Positions 9,091 through 21,975 of a stretch of DNA of 64,000 bases are shown piece after piece. A program made the position numbers and the translations under genes. Below the pieces are notes generated by a model that was given only the letters and a program-made list of their open reading frames with translations, was not told where the DNA came from and searched no databases. The DNA lies in contig JAOWCC010000936.1 in NCBI GenBank assembly GCA_030867875.1, forward strand, positions 16,500,095-16,564,094. The letters are read 5' to 3'. Position 1 is the stretch's first letter. Each line of letters starts with the position of its first letter. Origin of the DNA: Actinernus sp. WN-2022 (Eukaryota > Cnidaria > Anthozoa > Actiniaria > Actinernidae).

Positions 9091-10638
9091 AGACCGGGTA
9101 GGCAAATAATCTTGGATTTCTTACAAAATAAAAAAACACTCAATATGCTTCAAAATGATCTCAAACAATCTCCTGGTAGCTTCAGAACATGAATGGATTA
9201 AGTTGGAGAAAGAATTGAAGAAAAAATTAACATCATCAAAAATGGTCAAATCTGGATTTCTGACAAAAACTAAAAACCACTCGATAATGCTTCAAAATGA
9301 TATCAAACAATCTCCTGTTAGCTTCAGAACATGAATGGATTAAGTTGGAGAAAGAATTGAACAAAAAATCAACATCTTCAAAAAATGGTCAAATCTGGAT
9401 ATTTTTTGCCAGACCGGGTAGGCGAAAAATCTTGGATTTCTGACAAAAATAAAAAAACACTCAATATGCTTCAAAATGATATCAAACAATCTCCTGTTAG
9501 CTTCAGAACATGAATGGATTAAGTTGGAGAAAGAATTGAACAAAAAATCAACATCTTCAAAAAATGGTCAAATCTGGATATTTTTTGCCAGACCGGGTAG
9601 GCGAAAAATCTTGGATTTCTGACAAAAATAAAAAAAACACTCAATATGCTTCAAAATGATATCAAACAATCTCCTGTCAGCTTCAGAACATGAATGGATT
9701 AAGTTGGAGAAAGAATTGAACAAAAAATCAACATCTTAAAAAAATGGTCAAATCTGGATATTTTTTGCCAGACCGGGTAGGCGAAAAATCTTGGATTTCT
9801 GACAAAAATAAAAAAACCACTCAATATGCTTCAAAATGATCTCAAACAATCTCCTGTTAGCTTCAGAACATCAATGGATTAAGTTGGAGAAAGAATTGAA
9901 GTAAAAATTAACATCTTCAAAAAATGGTCAAATCTGAATATTTTTTGCCAGACCGGGTAGGCGAAAAATCTTGGATTTCTGACAAAAATGAAAAAACACT
10001 CAATATGCTTCAAAATGATATCAAACAATCTCCTGTTAGCTTCAGAACATGAATGGATTAAGTTGGAGAAAGAATTGAATAAAAAAATCAACATCTTCAA
10101 AAAATGGTCAAATCTGAATATTTTTTGCCAGACCGGGTAGGCAAAAAATCTTGGATTTCTGACAAAAATAAAAAAAACACTCAATATGCTTCAAAATGAT
10201 CTCAAACAATCTCCTGTTAGCTTCAGAACATCAATGGATTAAGTTGGAGAAAGAATTGAAGTAAAAATCAACATCTTCAAAAAATGGTCAAATCTGAATA
10301 TTTTTTGCCAGACCGGGTAGGCGAAAAATCTTGGATTTCTGACAAAAATAAAAAAACACTCAATATGCTTCAAAATGATATCAAACAATCTCCTGTTAGC
10401 TTCTGAACATCAATGGATTAAGTTGGAGAAAGAATTGAAGTAAAAATTAACATCATCAAAAATGGTCAAATCTGGATTTTTGATTTCTGACAAAAACTAA
10501 AAACCACTCGATAATGCTTCAAAATGATATCAAACAATCTCCTGGTAGCTTCAGAACATGAATGGATTAAGTTGGAGAAAGAATTGAAGAAAAAATTAAC
10601 ATCATCAAAAATGGTCAAATCTGGATTTTTTTAGCCAG
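9091..10638 (+). repeat. Monomer block S7-S8, matching 14008-15556
   Basis: Matches the S11-S12 block at offset 4917-4918. Differences noted include one A in the S7 flank and A versus C in CTGG(A/C)TTTTTGATTTC near 10.47 and 15.39 kb. The same units precede an empty cassette here and a filled one there. Confidence 0.85.
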
Positions 10639-10876
10639 TGTCTATCCTTCATAACACACACCTGAATATCTGCTTCCTTTCTCGACACCTTCATAACACG
10701 TACCTCAATATCTTCCTGTCTCCACACATCAGAAGCAGTGTCTATCTTGTTTAGATGAGTTACGTTGTCAGGTCACAGGAACTCCATGGCCAGTAGGTAC
10801 ATATCCTATCGAGATATCGATATCGTTTAGAAGTTTATTCTGCATTTAAGGTACCGACCATTATGATAATTAGTAG
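10639..10876 (+). repeat. S element copy 8 (first of an empty cassette)
   Basis: ATCATC-type left flank with seven T, as in S1. S9 follows at 420 bp with TATA at the MITE site. Corresponds to S12, which is followed by a MITE. Confidence 0.9.
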
Positions 10877-10930
10877 AGACCGGGTAGGCAAATAATCTTG
10901 GATTTCTTACAAAAATAAAAAAACACTCAA

Positions 10931-10934
10931 TATA
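10931..10934. other. Empty MITE site with TATA (cassette S8-S9)
   Basis: CACTCAA-TATA-TGCTTC 55 bp after S8. The left S is of the ATCATC type, unlike S4 and S6, so the empty state exists on two different left flanks. Confidence 0.7.
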
Positions 10935-11058
10935 TGCTTCAAAATGATCTCAAACAATCTCCTGTTAGCTTCAGAACATGAATGGATTAAGTTGGAGAAA
11001 GAATTGAACAAAAAATCAACATAATTCAAAAATGGTCAAATCTGGATTTTTTAGCCAG

Positions 11059-11296
11059 TGTCTATCCTTCATAACACACACCTGAATATCTGCTTCCTTT
11101 CTCGACACCTTCATAACACGTACCTCAATATCTTCCTGTCTCCACACATCAGAAGCAGTGTCTATCTTGTTTAGATGAGTTACGTTGTCAGGTCACAGGA
11201 ACTCCATGGCCAGTAGGTACATATCCTATCGAGATATCGATATCGTTTAGAAGTTTATTCTGCATTTAAGGTACCGACCATTATGATAATTAGTAG
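11059..11296 (+). repeat. S element copy 9
   Basis: ATAATTC-type left flank; right flank AAATAACCTTGG shared only with S3. Confidence 0.9.
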
Positions 11297-12667
11297 AGAC
11301 CGGGTAGGCAAATAACCTTGGATTTCTTACAAAAATAAAAAAACACTCAATATGCTTCAAAATGATCTCAAACAATCTCCTGGTAGCTTCAGAACATGAA
11401 TGGATTAAGTTGGAGAAAGAATTGAAGAAAAAATTAACATCATCAAAAATGGTCAAATCTGGATTTCTGACAAAAACTAAAAACCACTCGATAATGCTTC
11501 AAAATGATATCAAACAATCTCCTGTTAGCTTCAGAACATGAATGGATTAAGTTGGAGAAAGAATTGAACAAAAAATCAACATCTTCAAAAAATGGTCAAA
11601 TCTGGATATTTTTTGCCAGACCGGGTAGGCGAAAAATCTTGGATTTCTGACAAAAATAAAAAAAACACTCAATATGCTTCAAAATGATATCAAACAATCT
11701 CCTGTCAGCTTCAGAACATGAATGGATTAAGTTGGAGAAAGAATTGAACAAAAAATCAACATCTTAAAAAAATGGTCAAATCTGGATATTTTTTGCCAGA
11801 CCGGGTAGGCGAAAAATCTTGGATTTCTGACAAAAATAAAAAAACCACTCAATATGCTTCAAAATGATCTCAAACAATCTCCTGTTAGCTTCAGAACATC
11901 AATGGATTAAGTTGGAGAAAGAATTGAAGTAAAAATTAACATCTTCAAAAAATGGTCAAATCTGAATATTTTTTGCCAGACCGGGTAGGCGAAAAATCTT
12001 GGATTTCTGACAAAAATGAAAAAACACTCAATATGCTTCAAAATGATATCAAACAATCTCCTGTTAGCTTCAGAACATGAATGGATTAAGTTGGAGAAAG
12101 AATTGAATAAAAAAATCAACATCTTCAAAAAATGGTCAAATCTGGATATTTTTTGCCAGACCGGGTAGGCGAAAAATCTTGGATTTCTGACAAAAATAAA
12201 AAAACCACTCAATATGCTTCAAAATGATCTCAAACAATCTCCTGTTAGCTTCTGAACATCAATGGATTAAGTTGGAGAAAGAATTGAAGTAAAAATTAAC
12301 ATCATCAAAAATGGTCAAATCTGGATTTTTGATTTCTGACAAAAACTAAAAACCACTCGATAATGCTTCAAAATGATATCAAACAATCTACTGTTAGCTT
12401 CAGAACATGAATGGATTAAGTTGGAGAAAGAATTGAACAAAAAATCAACATCTTCAAAAAATGGTCAAATCTGGATATTTTTTGCCAGACCGGGTAGGCG
12501 AAAAATCTTGGATTTCTGACAAAAATAAAAAAACCACTCAATATGCTTCAAAATGATCTCAAACAATCTCCTGTTAGCTTCAGAACATGAATGGATTAAG
12601 TTGGAGAAAGAATTGAACAAAAAATCAACATAATTCAAAAATGGTCAAATCTGGATTTTTTAGCCAG
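11297..12667 (+). repeat. Monomer block S9-S10, matching 3985-5355
   Basis: Second member of the offset-7312 duplication. It ends in S10, which is followed by a MITE, whereas the first member ends in S4 with an empty TATA site. Confidence 0.85.
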
Positions 12668-12905
12668 TGTCTATCCTTCATAACACACACCTGAATATCT
12701 GCTTCCTTTCTCGACACCTTCATAACACGTACCTCAATATCTTCCTGTCTCCACACATCAGAAGCAGTGTCTATCTTGTTTAGATGAGTTACGTTGTCAG
12801 GTCACAGGAACTCCATGGCCAGTAGGTACATATCCTATCGAGATATCGATATCGTTTAGAAGTTTATTCTGCATTTAAGGTACCGACCATTATGATAATT
12901 AGTAG
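12668..12905 (+). repeat. S element copy 10
   Basis: ATAATTC-type left flank with six T, the only MITE-bearing S with that flank; the other six have the ATCATC type. MITE copy 2 follows after 56 bp. Confidence 0.9.
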
Positions 12906-12961
12906 AGACCGGGTAGGCAAATAATCTTGGATTTCTTACAAAAATAAAAAAACACTCAATA

Positions 12962-13643
12962 CTCAAGCATGTTAAGGCCTGGTTCATTTAAGGGAAAATA
13001 GATGTACGTTAAAAAATGTTTTCTGACAGAAAAAACAGTTTAAACAAAAACTAATTACACCGTAATACTAATATCAACTTCCTTAATTTGTTAAGTGGAT
13101 GGCTGTCGTATCACGTGATCGATGACGTCATAATTATATAAAATCGTTTAAGTGAAATGCGGCTGCGACGATAACATATGAATATAAAGTAACCCTGCTA
13201 AAACATTACTCCTCCCGCAGTGTTTCCGATCACGCTTAGAAAACATGACTATCATGTAAAGATAAGGAGATATTAAGGGTACAAAAAGTCACGTGACCTA
13301 TTTTGCATATGTTCGCCTTAATTACTCGTTAACGAAACATTGTAGTCATCTTTTCTAAGTTGATTTAGGTAAAAGGTTTCAACCTTAACTAAACATATCC
13401 ACTCATCATCCTAGCTGTTTTAAACTCGGAGCCGCGTTTTTGATTTACTGATTTCGTGTTCTAAGTCACGTGACTGACCACGTGACACGTTTTACTACAC
13501 ACAGACCACTTAAGGTAGTCAAGAATGACGATACCTATTATCGTGAGAAATTTGGCGTACTTACCATACTAGGCTGTGCTGAAATAAGGAAAACAGTTTT
13601 TACCAAAAAATTGACCCCTGAACCAGGCCTTAACATGCTTGAG
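12962..13643 (+). mobile_element. MITE-like DNA transposon copy 2 (682 bp)
   Basis: Same site, TA duplication and perfect 25-bp inverted ends as copy 1. It is one base longer because of GTTAAGTGGATGG against GTTAAGTGATGG, an insertion shared with copy 3, so copies 2 and 3 form a sub-lineage. Confidence 0.9.
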
Positions 13644-13769
13644 TATGCTTCAAAATGATCTCAAACAATCTCCTGTTAGCTTCAGAACATGAATGGATTA
13701 AGTTGGAGAAAGAATTGAACAAAAAATCAACATAATTCAAAAATGGTCAAATCTGGATTTTTTAGCCAG

Positions 13770-14007
13770 TGTCTATCCTTCATAACACACACCTGAATAT
13801 CTGCTTCCTTTCTCGACACCTTCATAACACGTACCTCAATATCTTCCTGTCTCCACACATCAGAAGCAGTGTCTATCTTGTTTAGATGAGTTACGTTGTC
13901 AGGTCACAGGAACTCCATGGCCAGTAGGTACATATCCTATCGAGATATCGATATCGTTTAGAAGTTTATTCTGCATTTAAGGTACCGACCATTATGATAA
14001 TTAGTAG
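13770..14007 (+). repeat. S element copy 11
   Basis: Closes the second filled cassette. ATAATTC-type left flank, plain TA on the right. Confidence 0.9.
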
Positions 14008-15556
14008 AGACCGGGTAGGCAAATAATCTTGGATTTCTTACAAAAATAAAAAAACACTCAATATGCTTCAAAATGATCTCAAACAATCTCCTGGTAGCTT
14101 CAGAACATGAATGGATTAAGTTGGAGAAAGAATTGAAGAAAAAATTAACATCATCAAAAATGGTCAAATCTGGATTTCTGACAAAAACTAAAAACCACTC
14201 GATAATGCTTCAAAATGATATCAAACAATCTCCTGTTAGCTTCAGAACATGAATGGATTAAGTTGGAGAAAGAATTGAACAAAAAATCAACATCTTCAAA
14301 AAATGGTCAAATCTGGATATTTTTTGCCAGACCGGGTAGGCGAAAAATCTTGGATTTCTGACAAAAATAAAAAAACACTCAATATGCTTCAAAATGATAT
14401 CAAACAATCTCCTGTTAGCTTCAGAACATGAATGGATTAAGTTGGAGAAAGAATTGAACAAAAAATCAACATCTTCAAAAAATGGTCAAATCTGGATATT
14501 TTTTGCCAGACCGGGTAGGCGAAAAATCTTGGATTTCTGACAAAAATAAAAAAAACACTCAATATGCTTCAAAATGATATCAAACAATCTCCTGTCAGCT
14601 TCAGAACATGAATGGATTAAGTTGGAGAAAGAATTGAACAAAAAATCAACATCTTAAAAAAATGGTCAAATCTGGATATTTTTTGCCAGACCGGGTAGGC
14701 GAAAAATCTTGGATTTCTGACAAAAATAAAAAAACCACTCAATATGCTTCAAAATGATCTCAAACAATCTCCTGTTAGCTTCAGAACATCAATGGATTAA
14801 GTTGGAGAAAGAATTGAAGTAAAAATTAACATCTTCAAAAAATGGTCAAATCTGAATATTTTTTGCCAGACCGGGTAGGCGAAAAATCTTGGATTTCTGA
14901 CAAAAATGAAAAAACACTCAATATGCTTCAAAATGATATCAAACAATCTCCTGTTAGCTTCAGAACATGAATGGATTAAGTTGGAGAAAGAATTGAATAA
15001 AAAAATCAACATCTTCAAAAAATGGTCAAATCTGAATATTTTTTGCCAGACCGGGTAGGCAAAAAATCTTGGATTTCTGACAAAAATAAAAAAAACACTC
15101 AATATGCTTCAAAATGATCTCAAACAATCTCCTGTTAGCTTCAGAACATCAATGGATTAAGTTGGAGAAAGAATTGAAGTAAAAATCAACATCTTCAAAA
15201 AATGGTCAAATCTGAATATTTTTTGCCAGACCGGGTAGGCGAAAAATCTTGGATTTCTGACAAAAATAAAAAAACACTCAATATGCTTCAAAATGATATC
15301 AAACAATCTCCTGTTAGCTTCTGAACATCAATGGATTAAGTTGGAGAAAGAATTGAAGTAAAAATTAACATCATCAAAAATGGTCAAATCTGGCTTTTTG
15401 ATTTCTGACAAAAACTAAAAACCACTCGATAATGCTTCAAAATGATATCAAACAATCTCCTGGTAGCTTCAGAACATGAATGGATTAAGTTGGAGAAAGA
15501 ATTGAAGAAAAAATTAACATCATCAAAAATGGTCAAATCTGGATTTTTTTAGCCAG
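14008..15556 (+). repeat. Monomer block S11-S12, matching 9091-10638
   Basis: Second member of the offset-4917/4918 duplication, here leading to a filled cassette. Units of 149, 178-181 bp only. Confidence 0.85.
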
Positions 15557-15794
15557 TGTCTATCCTTCATAACACACACCTGAATATCTGCTTCCTTTCT
15601 CGACACCTTCATAACACGTACCTCAATATCTTCCTGTCTCCACACATCAGAAGCAGTGTCTATCTTGTTTAGATGAGTTACGTTGTCAGGTCACAGGAAC
15701 TCCATGGCCAGTAGGTACATATCCTATCGAGATATCGATATCGTTTAGAAGTTTATTCTGCATTTAAGGTACCGACCATTATGATAATTAGTAG
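15557..15794 (+). repeat. S element copy 12
   Basis: ATCATC-type left flank with seven T. MITE copy 3 follows after 56 bp. Confidence 0.9.
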
Positions 15795-15850
15795 AGACCG
15801 GGTAGGCAAATAATCTTGGATTTCTTACAAAAATAAAAAAACACTCAATA

Positions 15851-16532
15851 CTCAAGCATGTTAAGGCCTGGTTCATTTAAGGGAAAATAGATGTACGTTA
15901 AAAAATGTTTTCTGACAGAAAAAACAGTTTAAACAAAAACTAATTACACCGTAATACTAATATCAACTTCCTTAATTTGTTAAGTGGATGGCTGTCGTAT
16001 CACGTGATCGATGACGTCATAATTATATAAAATCGTTTAAGTGAAATGCGGCTGCGACGATAACATATGAATATAAAGTAACCCTGCTAAAACATTACTC
16101 CTCCCGCAGTGTTTCCGATCACGCTTAGAAAACATGACTATCATGTAAAGATAAGGAGATATTAAGGGTACAAAAAGTCACGTGACCTATTTTGCATATG
16201 TTCGCCTTAATTACTCGTTAACGAAACATTGTAGTCATCTTTTCTAAGTTGATTTAGGTAAAAGGTTTCAACCTTAACTAAACATATCCACTCATCATCC
16301 TAGCTGTTTTAAACTCGGAGCCGCGTTTTTGATTTACTGATTTCGTGTTCTAAGTCACGTGACTGACCACGTGACACGTTTTACTACACACAGACCACTT
16401 AAGGTAGTCAAGAATGACGATACCTATTATCGTGAGAAATTTGGCGTACTTACCATACTAGGCTGTGCTGAAATAAGGAAAACAGTTTTTACCAAAAAAT
16501 TGACCCCTGAACCAGGCCTTAACATGCTTGAG
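15851..16532 (+). mobile_element. MITE-like DNA transposon copy 3 (682 bp)
   Basis: Identical site and perfect inverted ends. Shares the extra G (GTTAAGTGGATGG) with copy 2. Confidence 0.9.
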
Positions 16533-16658
16533 TATGCTTCAAAATGATCTCAAACAATCTCCTGTTAGCTTCAGAACATGAATGGATTAAGTTGGAGAAA
16601 GAATTGAACAAAAAATCAACATAATTCAAAAATGGTCAAATCTGGATTTTTTAGCCAG

Positions 16659-16896
16659 TGTCTATCCTTCATAACACACACCTGAATATCTGCTTCCTTT
16701 CTCGACACCTTCATAACACGTACCTCAATATCTTCCTGTCTCCACACATCAGAAGCAGTGTCTATCTTGTTTAGATGAGTTACGTTGTCAGGTCACAGGA
16801 ACTCCATGGCCAGTAGGTACATATCCTATCGAGATATCGATATCGTTTAGAAGTTTATTCTGCATTTAAGGTACCGACCATTATGATAATTAGTAG
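16659..16896 (+). repeat. S element copy 13
   Basis: Closes the third filled cassette; ATAATTC-type left flank. Confidence 0.9.
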
Positions 16897-18272
16897 AGAC
16901 CGGGTAGGCAAATAATCTTGGATTTCTTACAAAAATAAAAAAACACTCAATATGCTTCAAAATGATCTCAAACAATCTCCTGGTAGCTTCAGAACATGAA
17001 TGGATTAAGTTGGAGAAAGAATTGAAGAAAAAATTAACATCTTCAAAAAATGGTCAAATCTGGATATTTTTTGCCAGACCGGGTAGGCGAAAAATCTTGG
17101 ATTTCTGACAAAAATAAAAAAACACTCAATATGCTTCAAAATGATATCAAACAATCTCCTGTTAGCTTCAGAACATGAATGGATTAAGTTGGAGAAAGAA
17201 TTGAACAAAAAATCAACATCTTCAAAAAATGGTCAAATCTGGATATTTTTTGCCAGACCGGGTAGGCGAAAAATCTTGGATTTCTGACAAAAATAAAAAA
17301 AACACTCAATATGCTTCAAAATGATATCAAACAATCTCCTGTCAGCTTCAGAACATGAATGGATTAAGTTGGAGAAAGAATTGAACAAAAAATCAACATC
17401 TTCAAAAAATGGTCAAATCTGGATATTTTTTGCCAGACCGGGTAGGCGAAAAATCTTGGATTTCTGACAAAAATAAAAAAACCACTCAATATGCTTCAAA
17501 ATGATCTCAAACAATCTCCTGTTAGCTTCAGAACATGAATGGATTAAGTTGGAGAAAGAATTGAACAAAAAATCAACATCTTCAAAAAATGGTCAAATCT
17601 GAATATTTTTTGCCAGACCGGGTAGGCGAAAAATCTTGGATTTCTGACAAAAATAAAAAAACCACTCAATATGCTTCAAAATGATCTCAAACAATCTCCT
17701 GTTAGCTTCTGAACATCAATGGATTAAGTTGGAGAAAGAATTGAAGTAAAAATTAACATCATCAAAAATGGTCAAATCTGGATTTTTGATTTCTGACAAA
17801 AACTAAAAACCACTCGATAATGCTTCAAAATGATATCAAACAATCTCCTGTTAGCTTCACAACATGAATGGTTTAAGTTGGAGAAAGAATTGAACAAAAA
17901 ATCAACATCTTCAAAAAATGGTCAAATCTGAATATTTTTTGCCAGACCGGGTAGGCGAAAAATCTTGGATTTCTGACAAAAATGAAAAAACACTCAATAT
18001 GCTTCAAAATGATCTCAAACAATCTCCTGTTAGCTTCAGAACATCAATGGATTAAGTTGGAGAAAGAATTGAAGTAAAAATTAACATCATCAAAAATGGT
18101 CAAATCTGGCTTTTTGATTTCTGACAAAAACTAAAAACCACTCGATAATGCTTCAAAATGATATCAAACAATCTCCTGGTAGCTTCAGAACATGAATGGA
18201 TTAAGTTGGAGAAAGAATTGAAGAAAAAATTAACATCATCAAAAATGGTCAAATCTGGATTTTTTTAGCCAG
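16897..18272 (+). repeat. Monomer block S13-S14
   Basis: The first full unit begins as the GAAGAAAAAATT type but continues as a long unit (AACATCTTCAAAAAATGG), a hybrid of two monomer classes. Long units follow, then alternating 149 and 180 bp, including the TTCACAACATGAATGGTTTAA unit near 17.86 kb. Confidence 0.85.
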
Positions 18273-18510
18273 TGTCTATCCTTCATAACACACACCTGAA
18301 TATCTGCTTCCTTTCTCGACACCTTCATAACACGTACCTCAATATCTTCCTGTCTCCACACATCAGAAGCAGTGTCTATCTTGTTTAGATGAGTTACGTT
18401 GTCAGGTCACAGGAACTCCATGGCCAGTAGGTACATATCCTATCGAGATATCGATATCGTTTAGAAGTTTATTCTGCATTTAAGGTACCGACCATTATGA
18501 TAATTAGTAG
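18273..18510 (+). repeat. S element copy 14 (first of an empty cassette)
   Basis: ATCATC-type left flank with seven T; S15 follows at 420 bp with TATA at the MITE site. Confidence 0.9.
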
Positions 18511-18564
18511 AGACCGGGTAGGCAAATAATCTTGGATTTCTTACAAAAATAAAAAAACACTCAA

Positions 18565-18568
18565 TATA
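18565..18568. other. Empty MITE site with TATA (cassette S14-S15)
   Basis: CACTCAA-TATA-TGCTTC 55 bp after S14, otherwise identical in layout to filled cassettes. Confidence 0.7.
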
Positions 18569-18692
18569 TGCTTCAAAATGATCTCAAACAATCTCCTGTT
18601 AGCTTCAGAACATGAATGGATTAAGTTGGAGAAAGAATTGAACAAAAAATCAACATAATTCAAAAATGGTCAAATCTGGATTTTTTAGCCAG

Positions 18693-18930
18693 TGTCTATC
18701 CTTCATAACACACACCTGAATATCTGCTTCCTTTCTCGACACCTTCATAACACGTACCTCAATATCTTCCTGTCTCCACACATCAGAAGCAGTGTCTATC
18801 TTGTTTAGATGAGTTACGTTGTCAGGTCACAGGAACTCCATGGCCAGTAGGTACATATCCTATCGAGATATCGATATCGTTTAGAAGTTTATTCTGCATT
18901 TAAGGTACCGACCATTATGATAATTAGTAG
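18693..18930 (+). repeat. S element copy 15
   Basis: ATAATTC-type left flank; plain TA on the right; the next unit begins GAACAAAAAATTAACATCTTC, a hybrid start. Confidence 0.9.
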
Positions 18931-20636
18931 AGACCGGGTAGGCAAATAATCTTGGATTTCTTACAAAAATAAAAAAACACTCAATATGCTTCAAAATGAT
19001 CTCAAACAATCTCCTGGTAGCTTCAGAACATGAATGGATTAAGTTGGAGAAAGAATTGAACAAAAAATTAACATCTTCAAAAAATGGTCAAATCTGGATA
19101 TTTTTTGCCAGACCGGGTAGGCGAAAAATCTTGGATTTCTGACAAAAATAAAAAAAACACTCAATATGCTTCAAAATGATATCAAACAATCTCCTGTCAG
19201 CTTCAGAACATGAATGGATTAAGTTGGAGAAAGAATTGAACAAAAAATCAACATCTTAAAAAAATGGTCAAATCTGGATATTTTTTGCCAGACCGGGTAG
19301 GCGAAAAATCTTGGATTTCTGACAAAAATAAAAAAAACACTCAATATGCTTCAAAATGATATCAAACAATCTCCTGTCAGCTTCAGAACATGAATGGATT
19401 AAGTTGGAGAAAGAATTGAACAAAAAATCAACATCTTAAAAAAATGGTCAAATCTGGATATTTTTTGCCAGACCGGGTAGGCGAAAAATCTTGGTTTCTG
19501 ACAAAAATAAAAAAAACACTCAATATGCTTCAAAATGATCTCAAACAATCTCCTGTTAGCTTCAGAACATGAATGGATTAAGTTGGAGAAAGAATTGAAC
19601 AAAAAATCAACATCTTCAAAAAATGGTCAAATCTGAATATTTTTTGCCAGACCGGGTAGGCGAAAAATCTTGGATTTCTGACAAAAATAAAAAAACCACT
19701 CAATATGCTTCAAAATGATCTCAAACAATCTCCTGTTAGCTTCTGAACATCAATGGATTAAGTTGGAGAAAGAATTGAAGTAAAAATTAACATCATCAAA
19801 AATGGTCAAATCTGGATTTTTGATTTCTGACAAAAACTAAAAACCACTCGATAATGCTTCAAAATGATATCAAACAATCTACTGTTAGCTTCAGAACATG
19901 AATGGATTAAGTTGGAGAAAGAATTGAACAAAAAATCAACATCTTCAAAAAATGGTCAAATCTGGATATTTTTTGCCAGACCGGGTAGGCGAAAAATCTT
20001 GGATTTCTGACAAAAATAAAAAAACCACTCAATATGCTTCAAAATGATCTCAAACAATCTCCTGTTAGCTTCTGAACATCAATGGATTAAGTTGGAGAAA
20101 GAATTGAAGTAAAAATTAACATCATCAAAAATGGTCAAATCTGGATTTTTGATTTCTGACAAAAACTAAAAACCACTCGATAATGCTTCAAAATGATATC
20201 AAACAATCTCCTGTTAGCTTCACAACATGAATGGTTTAAGTTGGAGAAAGAATTGAACAAAAAATCAACATCTTCAAAAAATGGTCAAATCTGAATATTT
20301 TTTGCCAGACCGGGTAGGCGAAAAATCTTGGATTTCTGACAAAAATAAAAAAACCACTCAATATGCTTCAAAATGATCTCAAACAATCTCCTGTTAGCTT
20401 CTGAACATCAATGGATTAAGTTGGAGAAAGAATTGAAGTAAAAATTAACATCATCAAAAATGGTCAAATCTGGCTTTTTGATTTCTGACAAAAACTAAAA
20501 ACCACTCGATAATGCTTCAAAATGATATCAAACAATCTCCTGGTAGCTTCAGAACATGAATGGATTAAGTTGGAGCAAGAATTGAAGAAAAAATTAACAT
20601 CATCAAAAATGGTCAAATCTGGATTTTTTTAGCCAG
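18931..20636 (+). repeat. Monomer block S15-S16
   Basis: Contains two adjacent, almost identical 180-bp units with AACATCTTAAAAAAATGG (near 19.25 and 19.43 kb); the second has lost AT to give CTTGGTTTCTG near 19.49 kb. Long and 149-bp units then alternate. The part from about 20.1 kb on belongs to the 2319-bp tandem duplication. Confidence 0.85.
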
Positions 20637-20874
20637 TGTCTATCCTTCATAACACACACCTGAATATCTGCTTCCTTTCTCGACACCTTCATAACACGTA
20701 CCTCAATATCTTCCTGTCTCCACACATCAGAAGCAGTGTCTATCTTGTTTAGATGAGTTACGTTGTCAGGTCACAGGAACTCCATGGCCAGTAGGTACAT
20801 ATCCTATCGAGATATCGATATCGTTTAGAAGTTTATTCTGCATTTAAGGTACCGACCATTATGATAATTAGTAG
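20637..20874 (+). repeat. S element copy 16
   Basis: ATCATC-type left flank; the preceding unit carries TTGGAGCAAGAATTG, shared only with the unit before S18. MITE copy 4 follows after 56 bp. Confidence 0.9.
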
Positions 20875-20930
20875 AGACCGGGTAGGCAAATAATCTTGGA
20901 TTTCTTACAAAAATAAAAAAACACTCAATA

Positions 20931-21611
20931 CTCAAGCATGTTAAGGCCTGGTTCATTTAAGGGAAAATAGATGTACGTTAAAAAATGTTTTCTGACAGAA
21001 AAAACAGTTTAAACAAAAACTAATTACACCGTAATACTAATATCAACTTCCTTAATTTGTTAAGTGATGGCTGTCGTATCACGTGATCGATGACGTCATA
21101 ATTATATAAAATCGTTTAAGTGAAATGCGGCTGCGACGATAACATATGAATATAAAGTAACCCTGCTAAAACATTACTCCTCCCGCAGTGTTTCCGATCA
21201 CGCTTAGAAAACATGACTATCATGTAAAGATAAGGAGATATTAAGGGTACAAAAAGTCACGTGACCTATTTTGCATATGTTCGCCTTAATTACTCGTTAA
21301 CGAAACATTGTAGTCATCTTTTCTAAGTTGATTTAGGTAAAAGGTTTCAACCTTAACTAAACATATCCACTCATCATCCTAGCTGTTTTAAACTCGGAGC
21401 CGCGTTTTTGATTTACTGATTTCGTGTTCTAAGTCACGTGACTGACCACGTGACACGTTTTACTACACACAGACCACTTAAGGTAGTCAAGAATGACGAT
21501 ACCTATTATCGTGAGAAATTTGGCGTACTTACCATACTAGGCTGTGCTGAAATAAGGAAAACAGTTTTTACCAAAAAATTGACCCCTGAACCAGGCCTTA
21601 ACATGCTTGCG
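20931..21611 (+). mobile_element. MITE-like DNA transposon copy 4 (681 bp)
   Basis: Right inverted repeat ends CTTGCG instead of CTTGAG, one mismatch two bases from the tip, shared with copy 5. TA is present on both sides. Confidence 0.9.
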
Positions 21612-21737
21612 TATGCTTCAAAATGATCTCAAACAATCTCCTGTTAGCTTCAGAACATGAATGGATTAAGTTGGAGAAAGAATTGAACAAAAAATCAACA
21701 TAATTCAAAAATGGTCAAATCTGGATTTTTTAGCCAG

Positions 21738-21975
21738 TGTCTATCCTTCATAACACACACCTGAATATCTGCTTCCTTTCTCGACACCTTCATAACACGT
21801 ACCTCAATATCTTCCTGTCTCCACACATCAGAAGCAGTGTCTATCTTGTTTAGATGAGTTACGTTGTCAGGTCACAGGAACTCCATGGCCAGTAGGTACA
21901 TATCCTATCGAGATATCGATATCGTTTAGAAGTTTATTCTGCATTTAAGGTACCGACCATTATGATAATTAGTAG
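21738..21975 (+). repeat. S element copy 17
   Basis: Closes the fourth filled cassette; ATAATTC-type left flank. Confidence 0.9.
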
